A DNA stretch of 64,000 nucleotides from Phycisphaerae bacterium (GCA_030425705.1 JAUHZU010000002.1:186001-250000); one strand, 5' to 3'. Shown: positions 35,251 through 44,959, counted from the stretch's first letter. Program-made: numbers and translations. Notes: generated by a model not told the origin, from the letters alone.

Positions 35251-37548
35251 CTACGACGCGTTGCCGCGGAGGGGCAGCGTCAGCGAGGCGGTGGTGCCGA
35301 CGCCGGGCGTGGAGTGCAGGTCGATGCGTCCGCCGTGGGCGATGGCGAGCTGCTGGGCGCGGGGCAGGCCCATGCCGACCTGTCGGCCGGCGGGCTTCGC
35401 GCTAAAGAACGGGTCGAAGGCGTGGCTGGCGGTGCGCTCGTCCATGCCGTCGCCGTCGTCGATGACCTGGACGACGATGGACTCGGTATCGTGCTCGACC
35501 TGCGCGGCGATGTTGACCGCGGAGCGTGGGTTGGACTGCAAGGCGTTGACGATCAGCTCGGTGAGGATGCGGGCGACCAGCGGCGCGTCGCAGTTGACCA
35601 CGGGCAGCTCGTGCTTGATCGAGAGGTAGATCTCGGCGGTACGTTCGCGCTTGGACCGGCCGAGCTTCACCTTGCGGACGACCTCGTCGAGCAGCGCGAG
35701 CATGTCGACGGGCCGGCACTCGGCCTTGGGCGGGTCGGCGAAGAGGTGCAGCCCGGTGATGAGGTCGCTGAGGCGGTGGGCCTCCTGGAAGATGAGCTGG
35801 GCGTTCTGCTGGTCCTTGCTGCCGGTGGGCAGCGCGAGGGTGAGCAGCTGCGACCGGCCGGAGATCACGGCCAGGGGGTTGTTCATCTCGTGGGCCGCGC
35901 CCGACGCCATCTCGCCCAGGCGGGCGAGCGATTCCTGCCGGAGCAGCCGGTCCTGCGCCGCGGCGAGGGCGGCGGAGGTCTGCGCGAGCTCTTCGCTGAG
36001 CTGGCGGGCGCCCTCGAACTGCGCGGCGGCGGCGACGGCCGAGCCCCACGCCCCGACCAGCGGCTGCATCATGACCCACGACGGCAGCTTCTCCCGGTCG
36101 TGCATCAGGATCGCCGCGGTCCCCCACCCGCTGGGCAGGGGCAGCATCTGCACCCGGCGGAGGTCGTCGGCGCCGACGAGGTGGTCCGCCAGCCAGGGCA
36201 TCAGCCCCGCCAGGGTCATGCCGATCGGCTGGGTCGCGTCCATCTTTGTCAGGTCCGGCGCGTGCGGCGGCGGGTCGATGCACTCGAAGTGCGAGCCGCG
36301 CGCCTCAGCCGGGGCGTGGCCCAGCAGCCATTGGGTGTTGTTCTGCTCGTCCCGGGTCGGGTACAGCACGGCGTAGAAGCCCGAGCCGAGCAGGCCCGTC
36401 GCCGACCGCATCACCCGCTCGAGGACGTCCTGCACGCCCAGGCCCGGCTCGTCGCCGGCGTGGAACGCCTGCACCGCCTGCATCACCTGCTGCTGCAGCG
36501 CGACCTGCCAGCCGCGCTGTTCGAGCTGCTGGTTCAGCCGGCCCAGCGCCTCGTTGGCCTTCTGTACCGACTGCATCAGCAGCTCGCGCGAGGGCACCTC
36601 GTGCAGCCCGAGCATCGCGCCTCGCGTCTCCAGCTCGTCGTAGAGCCGGTCGGTCGCGGCGGACACCAGCGCCGGGTCCAGCCCGAGCTGCGCGGCCAAC
36701 TCGTCGGGGCGCTGCTTGAACGCGTGGTTGCCCGAGAAGCCGATGAGCTGCCGGCGGACGATCGTGTCGGCCAGGGTGATGAGCCCGATCATCCGGCGGT
36801 GTTCGAGCTTGGGCAGCGTCTCGAACGCGCTGCCGTGCAGCCAGAGGCAGTCCTGCAGCATGTGCGGCAGCCCCCACTGCTCGGCCAGCCGTTTGCCGGC
36901 CGTGTGGTGGTCCAACCCGATGACCCGGCGTTCGTACTCGGCGACATCACCCTGCCGCAGCTTCGCGGCCTCGATCACCCGTGCGTAGCTGCGCGGCAGG
37001 ACCAGATCCAGCGCGAGCTTGCCCATGTCGTGCAGGAGCCCGCAGACAAACGCCTCCTCGGGCACCAGGTCCTTGTGGTCGGGGTGCAGCTTGGCGATCA
37101 GCTCGGCGACTATGGCGACGGCCAGGGAGTGCGACCAGAAGCCGGCCCGGTCGAACGGCTCGGGTTCCGCGCCGCGGGCCGTGTCGCCAGAGAGCCGGCC
37201 GGCCGCGGTGGTCAGCGGCACCTGGTCCTCGCGCTTGGCGTCGAAGAGCTCGAAGAGCTTGAGCGACAGTACCGCGTTGCGGATCGCCTGGAAGCCCAGC
37301 AGCTTGACGGCGTGCTCGACGGTGAGGACGTTGCGGACGCCCTTGTCGGCGGTCTTGCACAGCGACAGGACCTTGGCGGTCAACGCCGGGTCGGCGGCGA
37401 CCATCTGCACGACCTCGCGGGTGTGCGCGTCGTCGCTGGCGGTGAGCTGGAGCAGGCGCGTGGCCACCGCCGGCAGCGTCGGGAGCGAGTCGATCTGCCG
37501 GAGGATCAGTTCGATGCGGCGCGGCTTGGACAGCTCGGCAGAGACCAT
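35251..37548 (-). CDS. HDOD/HD-domain histidine kinase fusion
   Basis: 765-aa cytosolic fusion. Residues about 12-265 form an HDOD domain with HD signature H173-D174 in CGLLHDMGK and HHTAGKRLAEQW. A helical linker leads to a GAF-like sensor (about 350-510). The kinase part has the HisKA box H553 in ASGAAHEMNNPLAVIS, N668 in ELIVNALQSN, DDGDGM and GMGLPRA, so the catalytic residues are intact. HDOD usually occurs with diguanylate cyclase or phosphodiesterase outputs; fusion to a soluble histidine kinase is less common. It starts right after a phased heptamer repeat. Probably partners the GAF regulator downstream or the HTH regulator upstream. Confidence 0.85.
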   Translation of the reverse strand: MVSAELSKPRRIELILRQIDSLPTLPAVATRLLQLTASDDAHTREVVQMVAADPALTAKVLSLCKTADKGVRNVLTVEHAVKLLGFQAIRNAVLSLKLFELFDAKREDQVPLTTAAGRLSGDTARGAEPEPFDRAGFWSHSLAVAIVAELIAKLHPDHKDLVPEEAFVCGLLHDMGKLALDLVLPRSYARVIEAAKLRQGDVAEYERRVIGLDHHTAGKRLAEQWGLPHMLQDCLWLHGSAFETLPKLEHRRMIGLITLADTIVRRQLIGFSGNHAFKQRPDELAAQLGLDPALVSAATDRLYDELETRGAMLGLHEVPSRELLMQSVQKANEALGRLNQQLEQRGWQVALQQQVMQAVQAFHAGDEPGLGVQDVLERVMRSATGLLGSGFYAVLYPTRDEQNNTQWLLGHAPAEARGSHFECIDPPPHAPDLTKMDATQPIGMTLAGLMPWLADHLVGADDLRRVQMLPLPSGWGTAAILMHDREKLPSWVMMQPLVGAWGSAVAAAAQFEGARQLSEELAQTSAALAAAQDRLLRQESLARLGEMASGAAHEMNNPLAVISGRSQLLTLALPTGSKDQQNAQLIFQEAHRLSDLITGLHLFADPPKAECRPVDMLALLDEVVRKVKLGRSKRERTAEIYLSIKHELPVVNCDAPLVARILTELIVNALQSNPRSAVNIAAQVEHDTESIVVQVIDDGDGMDERTASHAFDPFFSAKPAGRQVGMGLPRAQQLAIAHGGRIDLHSTPGVGTTASLTLPLRGNAS

Positions 37549-37584
37549 AGGGAACAGGCCTGGGGGTCAGGGGCCAAGGGGGAA
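37549..37584 (-). repeat. Phased GGG/CCC heptamer repeat upstream of the HDOD kinase
   Basis: On the minus strand five consecutive 7-nt units ending mostly in CCC precede the ATG at 37548 with a single T between. Units are more degenerate than at atpD, but the phase is exact. Assigned to the same repeat class with lower confidence. Confidence 0.5.
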
Positions 37585-37621
37585 CCGGCGTCCGGTTGCC
37601 TGCCCGCGGGCCCCTCGGGGG

Positions 37622-38251
37622 TCACGCTTCCAGGAGGTTGTCGATCTGCTCCATCAGCTTCTGCACATCAAACGGCTTCTTCACGAACGCGTCGGCCCCG
37701 GCCTTGAGCAGACCGTCGATCTCGTGCTGGTCGACCACGCCGGACACGATGAGGATGCGCATGGCCTGGAGGTCCTGGTTCTCGCGGACGGTCTTGCAGA
37801 CCACGTTGCCGTTGACGTCCGGGAGCATGAAGTCCAGGACCATGAGGTCGGGCTTGAACTCCGCGGAGACGATGCCCGCGTCGTAGCCTGTGCTCGCGGT
37901 GCGGACCTCGAAGCGGTCGTCGCGGGAGAGGACATCCTGCATCAGGTCGACGATCTGCGGGTCGTCGTCGACGACGAGGACCTTCTTGCGGCCGTGCGCG
38001 AAGTCCTCGGTGGGGATATCGTTGTTCTTCATGAACCGGATCAGCTCTTCGCGGGGGATCCGGCGGAAGCGGGAGCCGGGCACGCGGAAGCCCTTGAGCC
38101 GGCCGGCGTCGAAACAGCGGATGATGGTCTGCTGGGAGACCTTGCAGACCTCGGCGGCCTCGCCGGTGGTGAAGACCTGCTTCTCGAACAGGTCGCTCTT
38201 GCCGTTCTTGCCGTTCTTTTCGGGATGGGAGGTGCCGTTGTTGGCGCTCAT
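37622..38251 (-). CDS. Response regulator with excisionase-type HTH N-terminus
   Basis: 209-aa regulator. Residues about 25-77 are an excisionase/MerR-type winged HTH (FTTGEAAEVCKVSQQTIIRCFDAG, then GFRVPGSRFRRIPREEL). A receiver follows at about 89-209 with acidic D95-D97, phospho-acceptor D140 (LMVLDFMLPDVNG) and K191 (AFVKKPFD). In most response regulators the DNA-binding domain is C-terminal, so the order is inverted. It lies 73 bp upstream of the HDOD kinase on the same strand, consistent with a cognate pair, and diverges from the FHA kinase. Confidence 0.9.
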   Translation of the reverse strand: MSANNGTSHPEKNGKNGKSDLFEKQVFTTGEAAEVCKVSQQTIIRCFDAGRLKGFRVPGSRFRRIPREELIRFMKNNDIPTEDFAHGRKKVLVVDDDPQIVDLMQDVLSRDDRFEVRTASTGYDAGIVSAEFKPDLMVLDFMLPDVNGNVVCKTVRENQDLQAMRILIVSGVVDQHEIDGLLKAGADAFVKKPFDVQKLMEQIDNLLEA

Positions 38252-38506
38252 AGCGTGTCCCCTGATCGCGGGCTCGTCGGGGGCGTCGTGGCGTAAACCC
38301 TGTCTGATCCTAGGGTTCGGCGCATACGTCGCCGGCCAAACTTGCCCAGTTTGTCCATCTTTACATCGGGGGCCCGGACAACCGACTTAAGGCCATCGGG
38401 CGGGTCTTGACGATTTCCCGGGCTGGGGTATCCCTTGGGGGTGGGTCGGCCGGCGATACAGCCCGAACGCCGGCCGGACTAGAATTGTGGCCAGCATCGC
38501 GCACCC
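38252..38506. promoter_or_regulatory. Divergent intergenic region between two signalling genes
   Basis: 255 bp separating the divergently transcribed HTH regulator (minus) and FHA kinase (plus). Both must have promoters here. The HTH regulator could control both; no clear palindromic operator or consensus promoter stood out to me. Confidence 0.4.
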
Positions 38507-40186
38507 GTGGAGACCCGCTTGCTTGTACTCAACGTCATCCAGGGACCGGACAAAGGGATGCGGATCACCCTGCCCGACGACGAGCCCCAGCTCATCGGCC
38601 GGTCGTCCGAGGCGATCGTGCTCAGCGACCAGACCATCTCCCGCCGGCACGCCGAACTCACCCCCGAGGGCGACGGGACGTGGTACATCCGCGACCTGCA
38701 GTCCGCCAACGGCACGTTCATCAACGGTGTCCGTGCCACCACCGAACGCCGAAAGCTCAAGCTCGGCGACCAGGTCCGCACCGGCAACACGCTGCTGATC
38801 TACGGCGAGAACGTCCGCAACCCGCTGGCGAACCGGCTCAAGCTCGCCCCGGCCGACGAGATGGACGTGTCGTTCGAGCGCACCATCGACGCGAACGACG
38901 AGTCGATGATCATGTCGTCGCCCGAGCCGTCCCAGGCCGCGCAGTTCCAGCTCCAGATCGTCTACGAGTTGGTTGCGCTAATCGGGTCGGTGACGAACAA
39001 GCAGCAGCTCCTCGAGAAGGTGATGGACGTGGTCTTCGAGTACTTCTCGGCCGACCGCGCGTTCCTGCTGCTGTGCGAACACCCGCTGGACGAGCCCGAG
39101 CCCGCGGTCCTGCGGTTCCGGGAGGACGAGGACACGCTGCCCGATCCCAACCGGCCGGCAACGATCAGCCGGACGATCGTGCACTACGTCCTGGAGCGCG
39201 GCGTCGCGGTGCTCTCCAGCAACGCGATGAGCGACACCCGGTTTACCTCCGGCGACTCGGTCCAGGCGTACGGCATCCGCTCGGCGATGTGCGTGCCCAT
39301 CGTGCACAAGGACAAGTACTACGGCGTGATCCACCTCGACTCGCAGATCGCCAACTACACCTTTACCGAGGACCAGCTCTCCCTGCTCACCGCGATCGGC
39401 GTGCAGACCGGGCTCGCGCTGGACAACGCCCGCCTGCTCGAGCAGCGCGTGCAGGAAGAACGTCTCGCCGCGATGGGCCAGACCATCGCGTCGCTCAGCC
39501 ACTCGATCAAGAACATCCTCCAGGGCATGCGCGGCGGGTCGGACCTCGTCGAGCTGGGGCTGCGCAAGAAGAACCCCGACGCGCTGCGGCAGGGCTGGGA
39601 GATCGTGCAGCGCAACCAGGACAAGATCTTCGCGCTGACACTGAACATGCTCCAGTACAGCAAGCAGCGCCAGCCGGAGCTGGAGATGTGCCAACTCGGG
39701 CCGATGTTCGAGGACCTGGTCGCGCTGGTGCAGGGCCGGTACGACGCGAAGCGGGTCGCGCTAATCGTCGACATGGAGCCGGGCCTGCCGCCCGTGCCGA
39801 TGGAGCAGTCGGGCATGCACCAGGCGGTGCTGAACCTGCTGCACAATGCGTTGGACGCCTGCGAGTCGGAGACGGGCGCGGTAACGCTGTCCTGCCGGCT
39901 GGACCCGCTGGACCACGAGGTGAAGATCAGCGTCGCAGACAACGGCATCGGCATGAACCGGGCCCAGCGGATGCAGCTCTTCACGCCGTTCCAGTCGACC
40001 AAGGGCTATGGCGGGACCGGGCTGGGGCTAGTGGTTACCAAGAAGATCGTCGAGGAGCACGGCGGCGAGATCGACGTGCAGTCCAAGGCCAAGAAGGGCA
40101 CGACCTTCACCATCTCCCTGCCCACGGAGATGCGGGGCGCCCCGGCCGAGACCCACGCCCCGGCGTCGAGCAAGTGGCGTTTCTAG
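38507..40186 (+). CDS. FHA-GAF histidine kinase
   Basis: 559-aa soluble sensor kinase starting at a GTG. Residues about 6-100 are an FHA domain with GRS (31-33), SRRHAE (45-50) and NGT (68-70), which bind phosphothreonine peptides in known FHA proteins. A GAF domain spans about 150-310. The kinase core has the phospho-acceptor H332 in IASLSHSIKNILQGM, NLLHNALDA, DNGIGM and GTGLGL. An FHA domain on a histidine kinase couples Ser/Thr phosphorylation to His-Asp signalling. Kinase-like genes elsewhere in the window are not adjacent. Divergent from the HTH response regulator, its most likely partner. Confidence 0.9.
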   Translation: METRLLVLNVIQGPDKGMRITLPDDEPQLIGRSSEAIVLSDQTISRRHAELTPEGDGTWYIRDLQSANGTFINGVRATTERRKLKLGDQVRTGNTLLIYGENVRNPLANRLKLAPADEMDVSFERTIDANDESMIMSSPEPSQAAQFQLQIVYELVALIGSVTNKQQLLEKVMDVVFEYFSADRAFLLLCEHPLDEPEPAVLRFREDEDTLPDPNRPATISRTIVHYVLERGVAVLSSNAMSDTRFTSGDSVQAYGIRSAMCVPIVHKDKYYGVIHLDSQIANYTFTEDQLSLLTAIGVQTGLALDNARLLEQRVQEERLAAMGQTIASLSHSIKNILQGMRGGSDLVELGLRKKNPDALRQGWEIVQRNQDKIFALTLNMLQYSKQRQPELEMCQLGPMFEDLVALVQGRYDAKRVALIVDMEPGLPPVPMEQSGMHQAVLNLLHNALDACESETGAVTLSCRLDPLDHEVKISVADNGIGMNRAQRMQLFTPFQSTKGYGGTGLGLVVTKKIVEEHGGEIDVQSKAKKGTTFTISLPTEMRGAPAETHAPASSKWRF

Positions 40187-40273
40187 CCGCGAACGCTCAG
40201 GCCCCATCCGCCGATCGGGCAATAGGGCCTTGCCCTTAGGCGTCTTGCATGTACCCCCTGCCGAGGCCACGCC

Positions 40274-41764
40274 ATGCCCCCGACGACCTCCCTCCGACCG
40301 ATCCGCCCGAGCGCGTTCACCCCCGCTAAGGCGTGGCACCTTCAGGCCCGCGCGGGGTTCGGCGGGTCGGCCCAGGCGCTGCGCGACCTGCATGCGCTGG
40401 GCCTCGACGCCGCGGTGGACCGCGTGGTGAACTACCAGCAGGTCCCCGCCGACCACCTGCCTGCCGCGGACACCGACCCGGACACGATCCGCCCGAACAC
40501 CCCCGAGGAGCGCCAGGAGCTGCTGCGGGCCCGGCGTGAAGGCGACCAGGAGGCGATCGACCGGTACCGCCGGGACCGCAACGCCGCCCGGGCCGAGGAC
40601 CGCCGGATGCACCTGGGGCTGCAGGCCTGGTGGCTGGAGCGGATGGTGGCCACGCCCCGCCCCGCGGAGGAAAAACTCACACTGCTCTGGCACAGCCACT
40701 TCGCGACCCGGCACCGGGACATCCGCGACAGCTACCTGATGCAGCAGCAGAACGACCTGTTCCGCACGCACGCCAACGGCTCGTTCGCCGACCTCGCCGC
40801 GGGCATTGTCCGCGACCCCGCGATGATCCGGTTCCTCAACAACGACCGCAACAACGCGCGCCGGCCCAACGAAAACCTCGCCCGCGAACTCATGGAGCTG
40901 TTCACCCTCGGCGAGGGCAACTACACCGAGCAGGACATCCGCGAGGGCGCCCGCGCCCTGACCGGCTACACCGCGCAGGACAACGACTTCCGCTTCAACC
41001 GCAACGCCCACGACCAGGGCCGCAAGCAGATCCTCGGCCAGGAGGGCGCGTGGGACGGGGACGACTTCGTCCGGCTGCTGCTGCGGCAGGAGGCCTGCGC
41101 CCGGTTCGTCGCGCTCAAGCTCTACCGCCACTTCGTCGCCGATGTCTCGGACGACTGGGACCTGTTGTCCACCGAGACCCGGCAGGTCGTGGACGCGTTG
41201 GCCGGGCGGCTGCGCCGCTCGGGGTACGAGCTGTCGCCGGTGCTGGTGACGCTGTTCAAGAGCGAGCACTTTTATGATGCGCAGATCGTCGGGCGGAAGA
41301 TCAAGAGCCCGGTCCAACTGATCGCGGGGACCGCCCGGTCGCTCGAAGCGCCGGAGCGTGACGCGCGGGCGCTGGCGGGCACGCTGCGGGCGATGGGCCA
41401 GGACCTCTTCGAGCCGCCGAGCGTCGCCGGCTGGGACGGCGGCCGGGCGTGGATCAACACGTCGACGCTGCTGATGCGGCAGAACACCTGCGCGTACCTG
41501 GTCACCGGCAAGACCACGCGTGGCCGACGCAACCAGCAGGGCGAGCCCGTCGATACCGAGGCGCTGCTGACCGGGCTGGATCGCCCGACACCGCGGCGGG
41601 TCGTCGACCACCTTTGCGACACGCTGCTGGGCCCGCACGTCTCGGCCGAACGCCGCGACCCGCTGTACCGCTACATGCAGGAGCGCCGCGTCGGCGTCAC
41701 GAACGAGACCGTCCTCGGGCTGCTGCTGCTCATCACCGCGATGCCGGACTACCAACTCTGCTAG
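40274..41764 (+). CDS. DUF1800 family protein
   Basis: 496-aa protein with the typical DUF1800 order: AWHLQARAGFGGS, RMHLGLQAWWLERMVATPRPAEEKLTLLWHSHFATR, NENLARELMELFTLGEGNYTEQDIREGARALTGY, KLYRHFV and PPSVAGWDGGRAWIN. The family is almost always followed by a DUF1501 gene, as here after 30 bp. The function is unknown; the pair is abundant in planctomycetes and is thought to act in the envelope or in handling of extracellular material. No convincing signal peptide is seen. Confidence 0.92.
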   Translation: MPPTTSLRPIRPSAFTPAKAWHLQARAGFGGSAQALRDLHALGLDAAVDRVVNYQQVPADHLPAADTDPDTIRPNTPEERQELLRARREGDQEAIDRYRRDRNAARAEDRRMHLGLQAWWLERMVATPRPAEEKLTLLWHSHFATRHRDIRDSYLMQQQNDLFRTHANGSFADLAAGIVRDPAMIRFLNNDRNNARRPNENLARELMELFTLGEGNYTEQDIREGARALTGYTAQDNDFRFNRNAHDQGRKQILGQEGAWDGDDFVRLLLRQEACARFVALKLYRHFVADVSDDWDLLSTETRQVVDALAGRLRRSGYELSPVLVTLFKSEHFYDAQIVGRKIKSPVQLIAGTARSLEAPERDARALAGTLRAMGQDLFEPPSVAGWDGGRAWINTSTLLMRQNTCAYLVTGKTTRGRRNQQGEPVDTEALLTGLDRPTPRRVVDHLCDTLLGPHVSAERRDPLYRYMQERRVGVTNETVLGLLLLITAMPDYQLC

Positions 41765-41794
41765 AGACCAAGCCCCCGCCACGGGATTTTCGCC

Positions 41795-43123
41795 ATGTGC
41801 AACCACTACCACCCGCTGAGCACGAACACACCGACCCGCCTCGGGCTGCCGCACACCCGCCGACAGTTCCTCGGCCGGCTGGGGCTCATCTCCGCCGCCG
41901 CCACCCTGCCGGGGTTTGTGGACCGCTCGGCCTTCGCGGCGACGGACACCGACTGGTACACCAAGGACCGGCCGGGCGTGCCCGACGAGCGTGTGCTCGT
42001 GGTCGTGCAGCTCTCGGGCGGCAATGATGGCATGAACTGCGTCGTGCCCGTCGGCGAGGACGCGTACTACCGCGGCCGGCCCGCGCTGGCGATCCGCGAG
42101 GACGACACCCTGCCGATCGGCGTGGACGGGCTCGCGCTCAACCCGCAGATGCGCGGCATCCAGCAGCTCATCCGGTCCGGCCGGGGCGCCGTGGTCAACG
42201 GCGTGGGCTACCCCAACCCCAACCGGTCGCACTTCAAGTCCATGGATATCTGGCACTCGGCGAAGACCGAGGAGCGCGACATGCGCGGCCGGGGGTGGGT
42301 CGGCAACGCGATGGACACCGCCTACCCGCTGGACCGGCACGGCAACGCGCCCGAGGCCGCGGGGATGGCCACCGTCGCGCTGGGCAACGACGCGCCGATG
42401 GCGACGCAGGGCGCGCACGTCAAGCCCGTCACCTTCGAGACGCCCGAGGCGTTCCGCTGGATCCCGCGCGACGTCCACCGCACGCTGTCGGACGCCTACG
42501 ACTCGCTCCACGACAGCGCGGCTCGGCCCGAGGTCGCGCCCGACGACCCACTGGCGTTCGTGTACCGCACGGCGTGCGATGCGCAGGCGGCGTCCGGCCG
42601 GGTGCGCGACGCCGTCGCGCGCGGCTCGGAGACCCGCTTCCCCAACAACCCGCTGGCGCGTCAGCTCGAGATGGTCGCGAAGATGATCGCCGCCGAGCTG
42701 CCCACCCGCGTCTACTACGTCACGCTCGGCGGGTTCGACACGCACGCCCAGCAGCTGGGCCGGCACAACGGGCTGCTCGGCCAGTTCAGCCAGGCGATGA
42801 AGGCGTTCTACGACGAGCTCGACGCGACCGGGCAGGCCGGGCGGGTCGTGAGTCTCGCGTTCAGCGAGTTCGGGAGGCGCGTCCGCCAGAACGCCTCGGG
42901 CGGCACGGACCACGGCGTGGCCGGCCCGTCGTTCGTCTTCGGCGACGCGGTGAACGCCGGCGTCCTCGGGCGGTACCCGTCGCTGACCGACCTGGACAAC
43001 GGCGACCTCAAGCACACCACCGACTTCCGCGGGCTCTACGCCGACCTGCTCGACAACTGGATGCGGATCGACGCCCGCGCCGCGCTCGGCGGCCGGTTCG
43101 ATCACGTCGGGCTGTTCGGCTGA
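41795..43123 (+). CDS. DUF1501 family protein with Tat-type signal
   Basis: 442-aa sulfatase-fold-like exported protein. The N-terminus has a twin-arginine motif RRQFLGRLGLISAAATLPGF, indicating Tat export. Family signatures are VLVVVQLSGGNDGMNCVVP, the SHFKSMDIWHSAK region, TLGGFDTHAQQ and VVSLAFSEFGRRVRQN with GTDHGVAGPSFVFG, suggesting an alkaline-phosphatase-like metal centre (D/H in GGFDTHAQQ and TDHG). Forms a two-gene unit with the DUF1800 gene upstream. Substrate unknown. Confidence 0.93.
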   Translation: MCNHYHPLSTNTPTRLGLPHTRRQFLGRLGLISAAATLPGFVDRSAFAATDTDWYTKDRPGVPDERVLVVVQLSGGNDGMNCVVPVGEDAYYRGRPALAIREDDTLPIGVDGLALNPQMRGIQQLIRSGRGAVVNGVGYPNPNRSHFKSMDIWHSAKTEERDMRGRGWVGNAMDTAYPLDRHGNAPEAAGMATVALGNDAPMATQGAHVKPVTFETPEAFRWIPRDVHRTLSDAYDSLHDSAARPEVAPDDPLAFVYRTACDAQAASGRVRDAVARGSETRFPNNPLARQLEMVAKMIAAELPTRVYYVTLGGFDTHAQQLGRHNGLLGQFSQAMKAFYDELDATGQAGRVVSLAFSEFGRRVRQNASGGTDHGVAGPSFVFGDAVNAGVLGRYPSLTDLDNGDLKHTTDFRGLYADLLDNWMRIDARAALGGRFDHVGLFG

Positions 43124-43174
43124 TCGGCCGTGAGGCAGGCACCCTGCCTGTCGGTAGGCAGCAAGCGGCCGCGC

Positions 43175-44959
43175 TTACGCCTGCCAGTCGATGCCCTGCT
43201 CGCGCGAGAGCGCGTGGAACACGCCGCCCTGTGCGTCGACCTCGGCGATGGGGCCCTGCTCGACAACCCGGCCCTGGTCCATCACGAACACGCGGTCGCA
43301 CCCGGCGATCGTCGATAGCCGGTGCGCGACGATGATGATGGTCAGTTCGCCGGGGAGCGCGTCGATCGCCTCGCGGACCTGCCGCTCGGAGATGCTGTCG
43401 AGCGCGCTGGTCGCCTCGTCGAAGATGAGCACTTGCCGGCGGTTGGCCAGGGCACGGGCGATGGCGACGCGCTGCCGCTGGCCGCCGGACAGCCGGGTCC
43501 CGCGGTCGCCGACGGGCGTGTCCAGCCCGGCCGGCAGGTCGTCGAGGAACGCGCCGACCCGCGCGGCGTCCGCGGCGCGGCGGACGTCCGCGTCGCTGAG
43601 GGAGTCGTCGCCGAAGCGGATGTTCTCGCCCACCGTGGCGCTGAGCAGGAACGCCTCCTGCGGCACGACGCCGAACAGCGAACGCCAGGCGGCCGTCGCC
43701 GCGTCGGTGCTTGGCAGCCCGTCGATGCAGACCCGGCCCACGCGCGGCACGTGGAACTTCAGCAGCAGGTCCACGAGCGTCGACTTGCCCGACCCGCTGG
43801 GACCGACGACCGCGACCCGCTCGCCCCGTCGGATGGTCAGGTCGACGTCCCGCAGCGCGAACGACTCGCCCGCGTCGTGCGCGAACGCGACGTGTTGCAG
43901 CGTGATCGCCTCGCGGAACGGCACGTCCGTGACCGGGCCGTCGGGCACGCGGTGGTCCTCGCCCCGCTGGAGGAACGCGACGATCTCCAGTGTCGTCGGG
44001 TAGGTGACGGCGACCTGCGAACGGATCGCGATGAGCTGCTGCGCGTAGCTGAGCGTGCGGGCGACGATGACGAAGAACGTGACGAAGAGCAGCACCGTCG
44101 AGCGCTGCGGGCCGTAGACGAGGATGAAGCCCATGAGGATGAGCGCGAGCCCGGCGTGCGCGAGCGTCGCGACGAGGCCGGGCGTCATGTTCATGAGGAT
44201 GTAGCGTCGGCGGAGCACGTGGTTGAGGGTGAGGAACGCGTCCCACAGCCGGCCGCGGAAGACGCGCTCGCGGGAGAACGCGGCGATCGCGCGGAAGCCG
44301 TTGAGCGTGTCGAGCGTCTCGAAGTTGACCTGCTTGACCTGCTCTTTCTGTTCGCGTCCGGTGCGGGCCTGGGCGCGGTGCAGCCCGCGGAGCAGGAGGT
44401 AGACGCAGGCGAACAGCCCGAGGGCCATGGCCGTGCCCGCGGGGCTGATGAGCAGCGAGGCGGTGCCCAGGAGCAGCAGGCCGAACAGCGCGGGCAGCGG
44501 GCCGACGATGCTCGCGAAGACCTCGCCGGCGTTGTTGCTGTGCGGGCCGAGGTAGGTGTGCAGGTCCGACAGCCGGTACCGCTGCACCGCCGCGAGGTCC
44601 ATGGAGAACAGCTTGTCGAGCACGGCCTTCTTGATGTGCATGTTGACCAGCAGGTGCAGCTTCGTCAGCAGGACCGCGTACACCAGCCGGCCGACGAACG
44701 CGACGACGGCCAGCACCAGGATCGCGCCCGCGAGCACCCAGAGCTTGCGCTCCAGGCCTATGCCGTCGAACAGCGCCTGCCACTCCGCGAGCACGCCGGG
44801 GAGAGAGGCCGCGCTGCCCGGCTCCAGCAGCGACGCGAGCACCGGCAGCACCATGCCCACCGACAACAGCTCGGCCAACGGCAGCACTCCCGCGACGAGC
44901 ACCAGCGCGAGCGACAACCCCTTGTGCCGCAGCAGGACCTCAGCGAACAGGTAACGCAT
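43175..44959 (-). CDS. ABC transporter, fused permease and ATPase (lipid/glycan exporter type)
   Basis: 594-aa half-transporter of the MsbA/PglK-like group. The N-terminal half has about six transmembrane helices (residues 10-320). The ATPase has Walker A GPSGSGKST (386-394), the signature LSGGQ (490-494), Walker B LIFDEAT (511-517) and the H-loop in IIVAHRLST. Expected to dimerise and flip a lipid-linked sugar or export a small molecule. It lies 82 bp downstream of the asparagine synthetase in glycan-type operon 2, so lipid-linked glycan export is the favoured role. Confidence 0.92.
   Translation of the reverse strand: MRYLFAEVLLRHKGLSLALVLVAGVLPLAELLSVGMVLPVLASLLEPGSAASLPGVLAEWQALFDGIGLERKLWVLAGAILVLAVVAFVGRLVYAVLLTKLHLLVNMHIKKAVLDKLFSMDLAAVQRYRLSDLHTYLGPHSNNAGEVFASIVGPLPALFGLLLLGTASLLISPAGTAMALGLFACVYLLLRGLHRAQARTGREQKEQVKQVNFETLDTLNGFRAIAAFSRERVFRGRLWDAFLTLNHVLRRRYILMNMTPGLVATLAHAGLALILMGFILVYGPQRSTVLLFVTFFVIVARTLSYAQQLIAIRSQVAVTYPTTLEIVAFLQRGEDHRVPDGPVTDVPFREAITLQHVAFAHDAGESFALRDVDLTIRRGERVAVVGPSGSGKSTLVDLLLKFHVPRVGRVCIDGLPSTDAATAAWRSLFGVVPQEAFLLSATVGENIRFGDDSLSDADVRRAADAARVGAFLDDLPAGLDTPVGDRGTRLSGGQRQRVAIARALANRRQVLIFDEATSALDSISERQVREAIDALPGELTIIIVAHRLSTIAGCDRVFVMDQGRVVEQGPIAEVDAQGGVFHALSREQGIDWQA

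Noticed and set aside
40028-43105. Minus-strand open frame of over 1,000 codons under the DUF1800/DUF1501 genes
   Set aside because: Antisense shadow with Val/Arg/Gly-rich low-information translation; the plus-strand genes carry clear family motifs.
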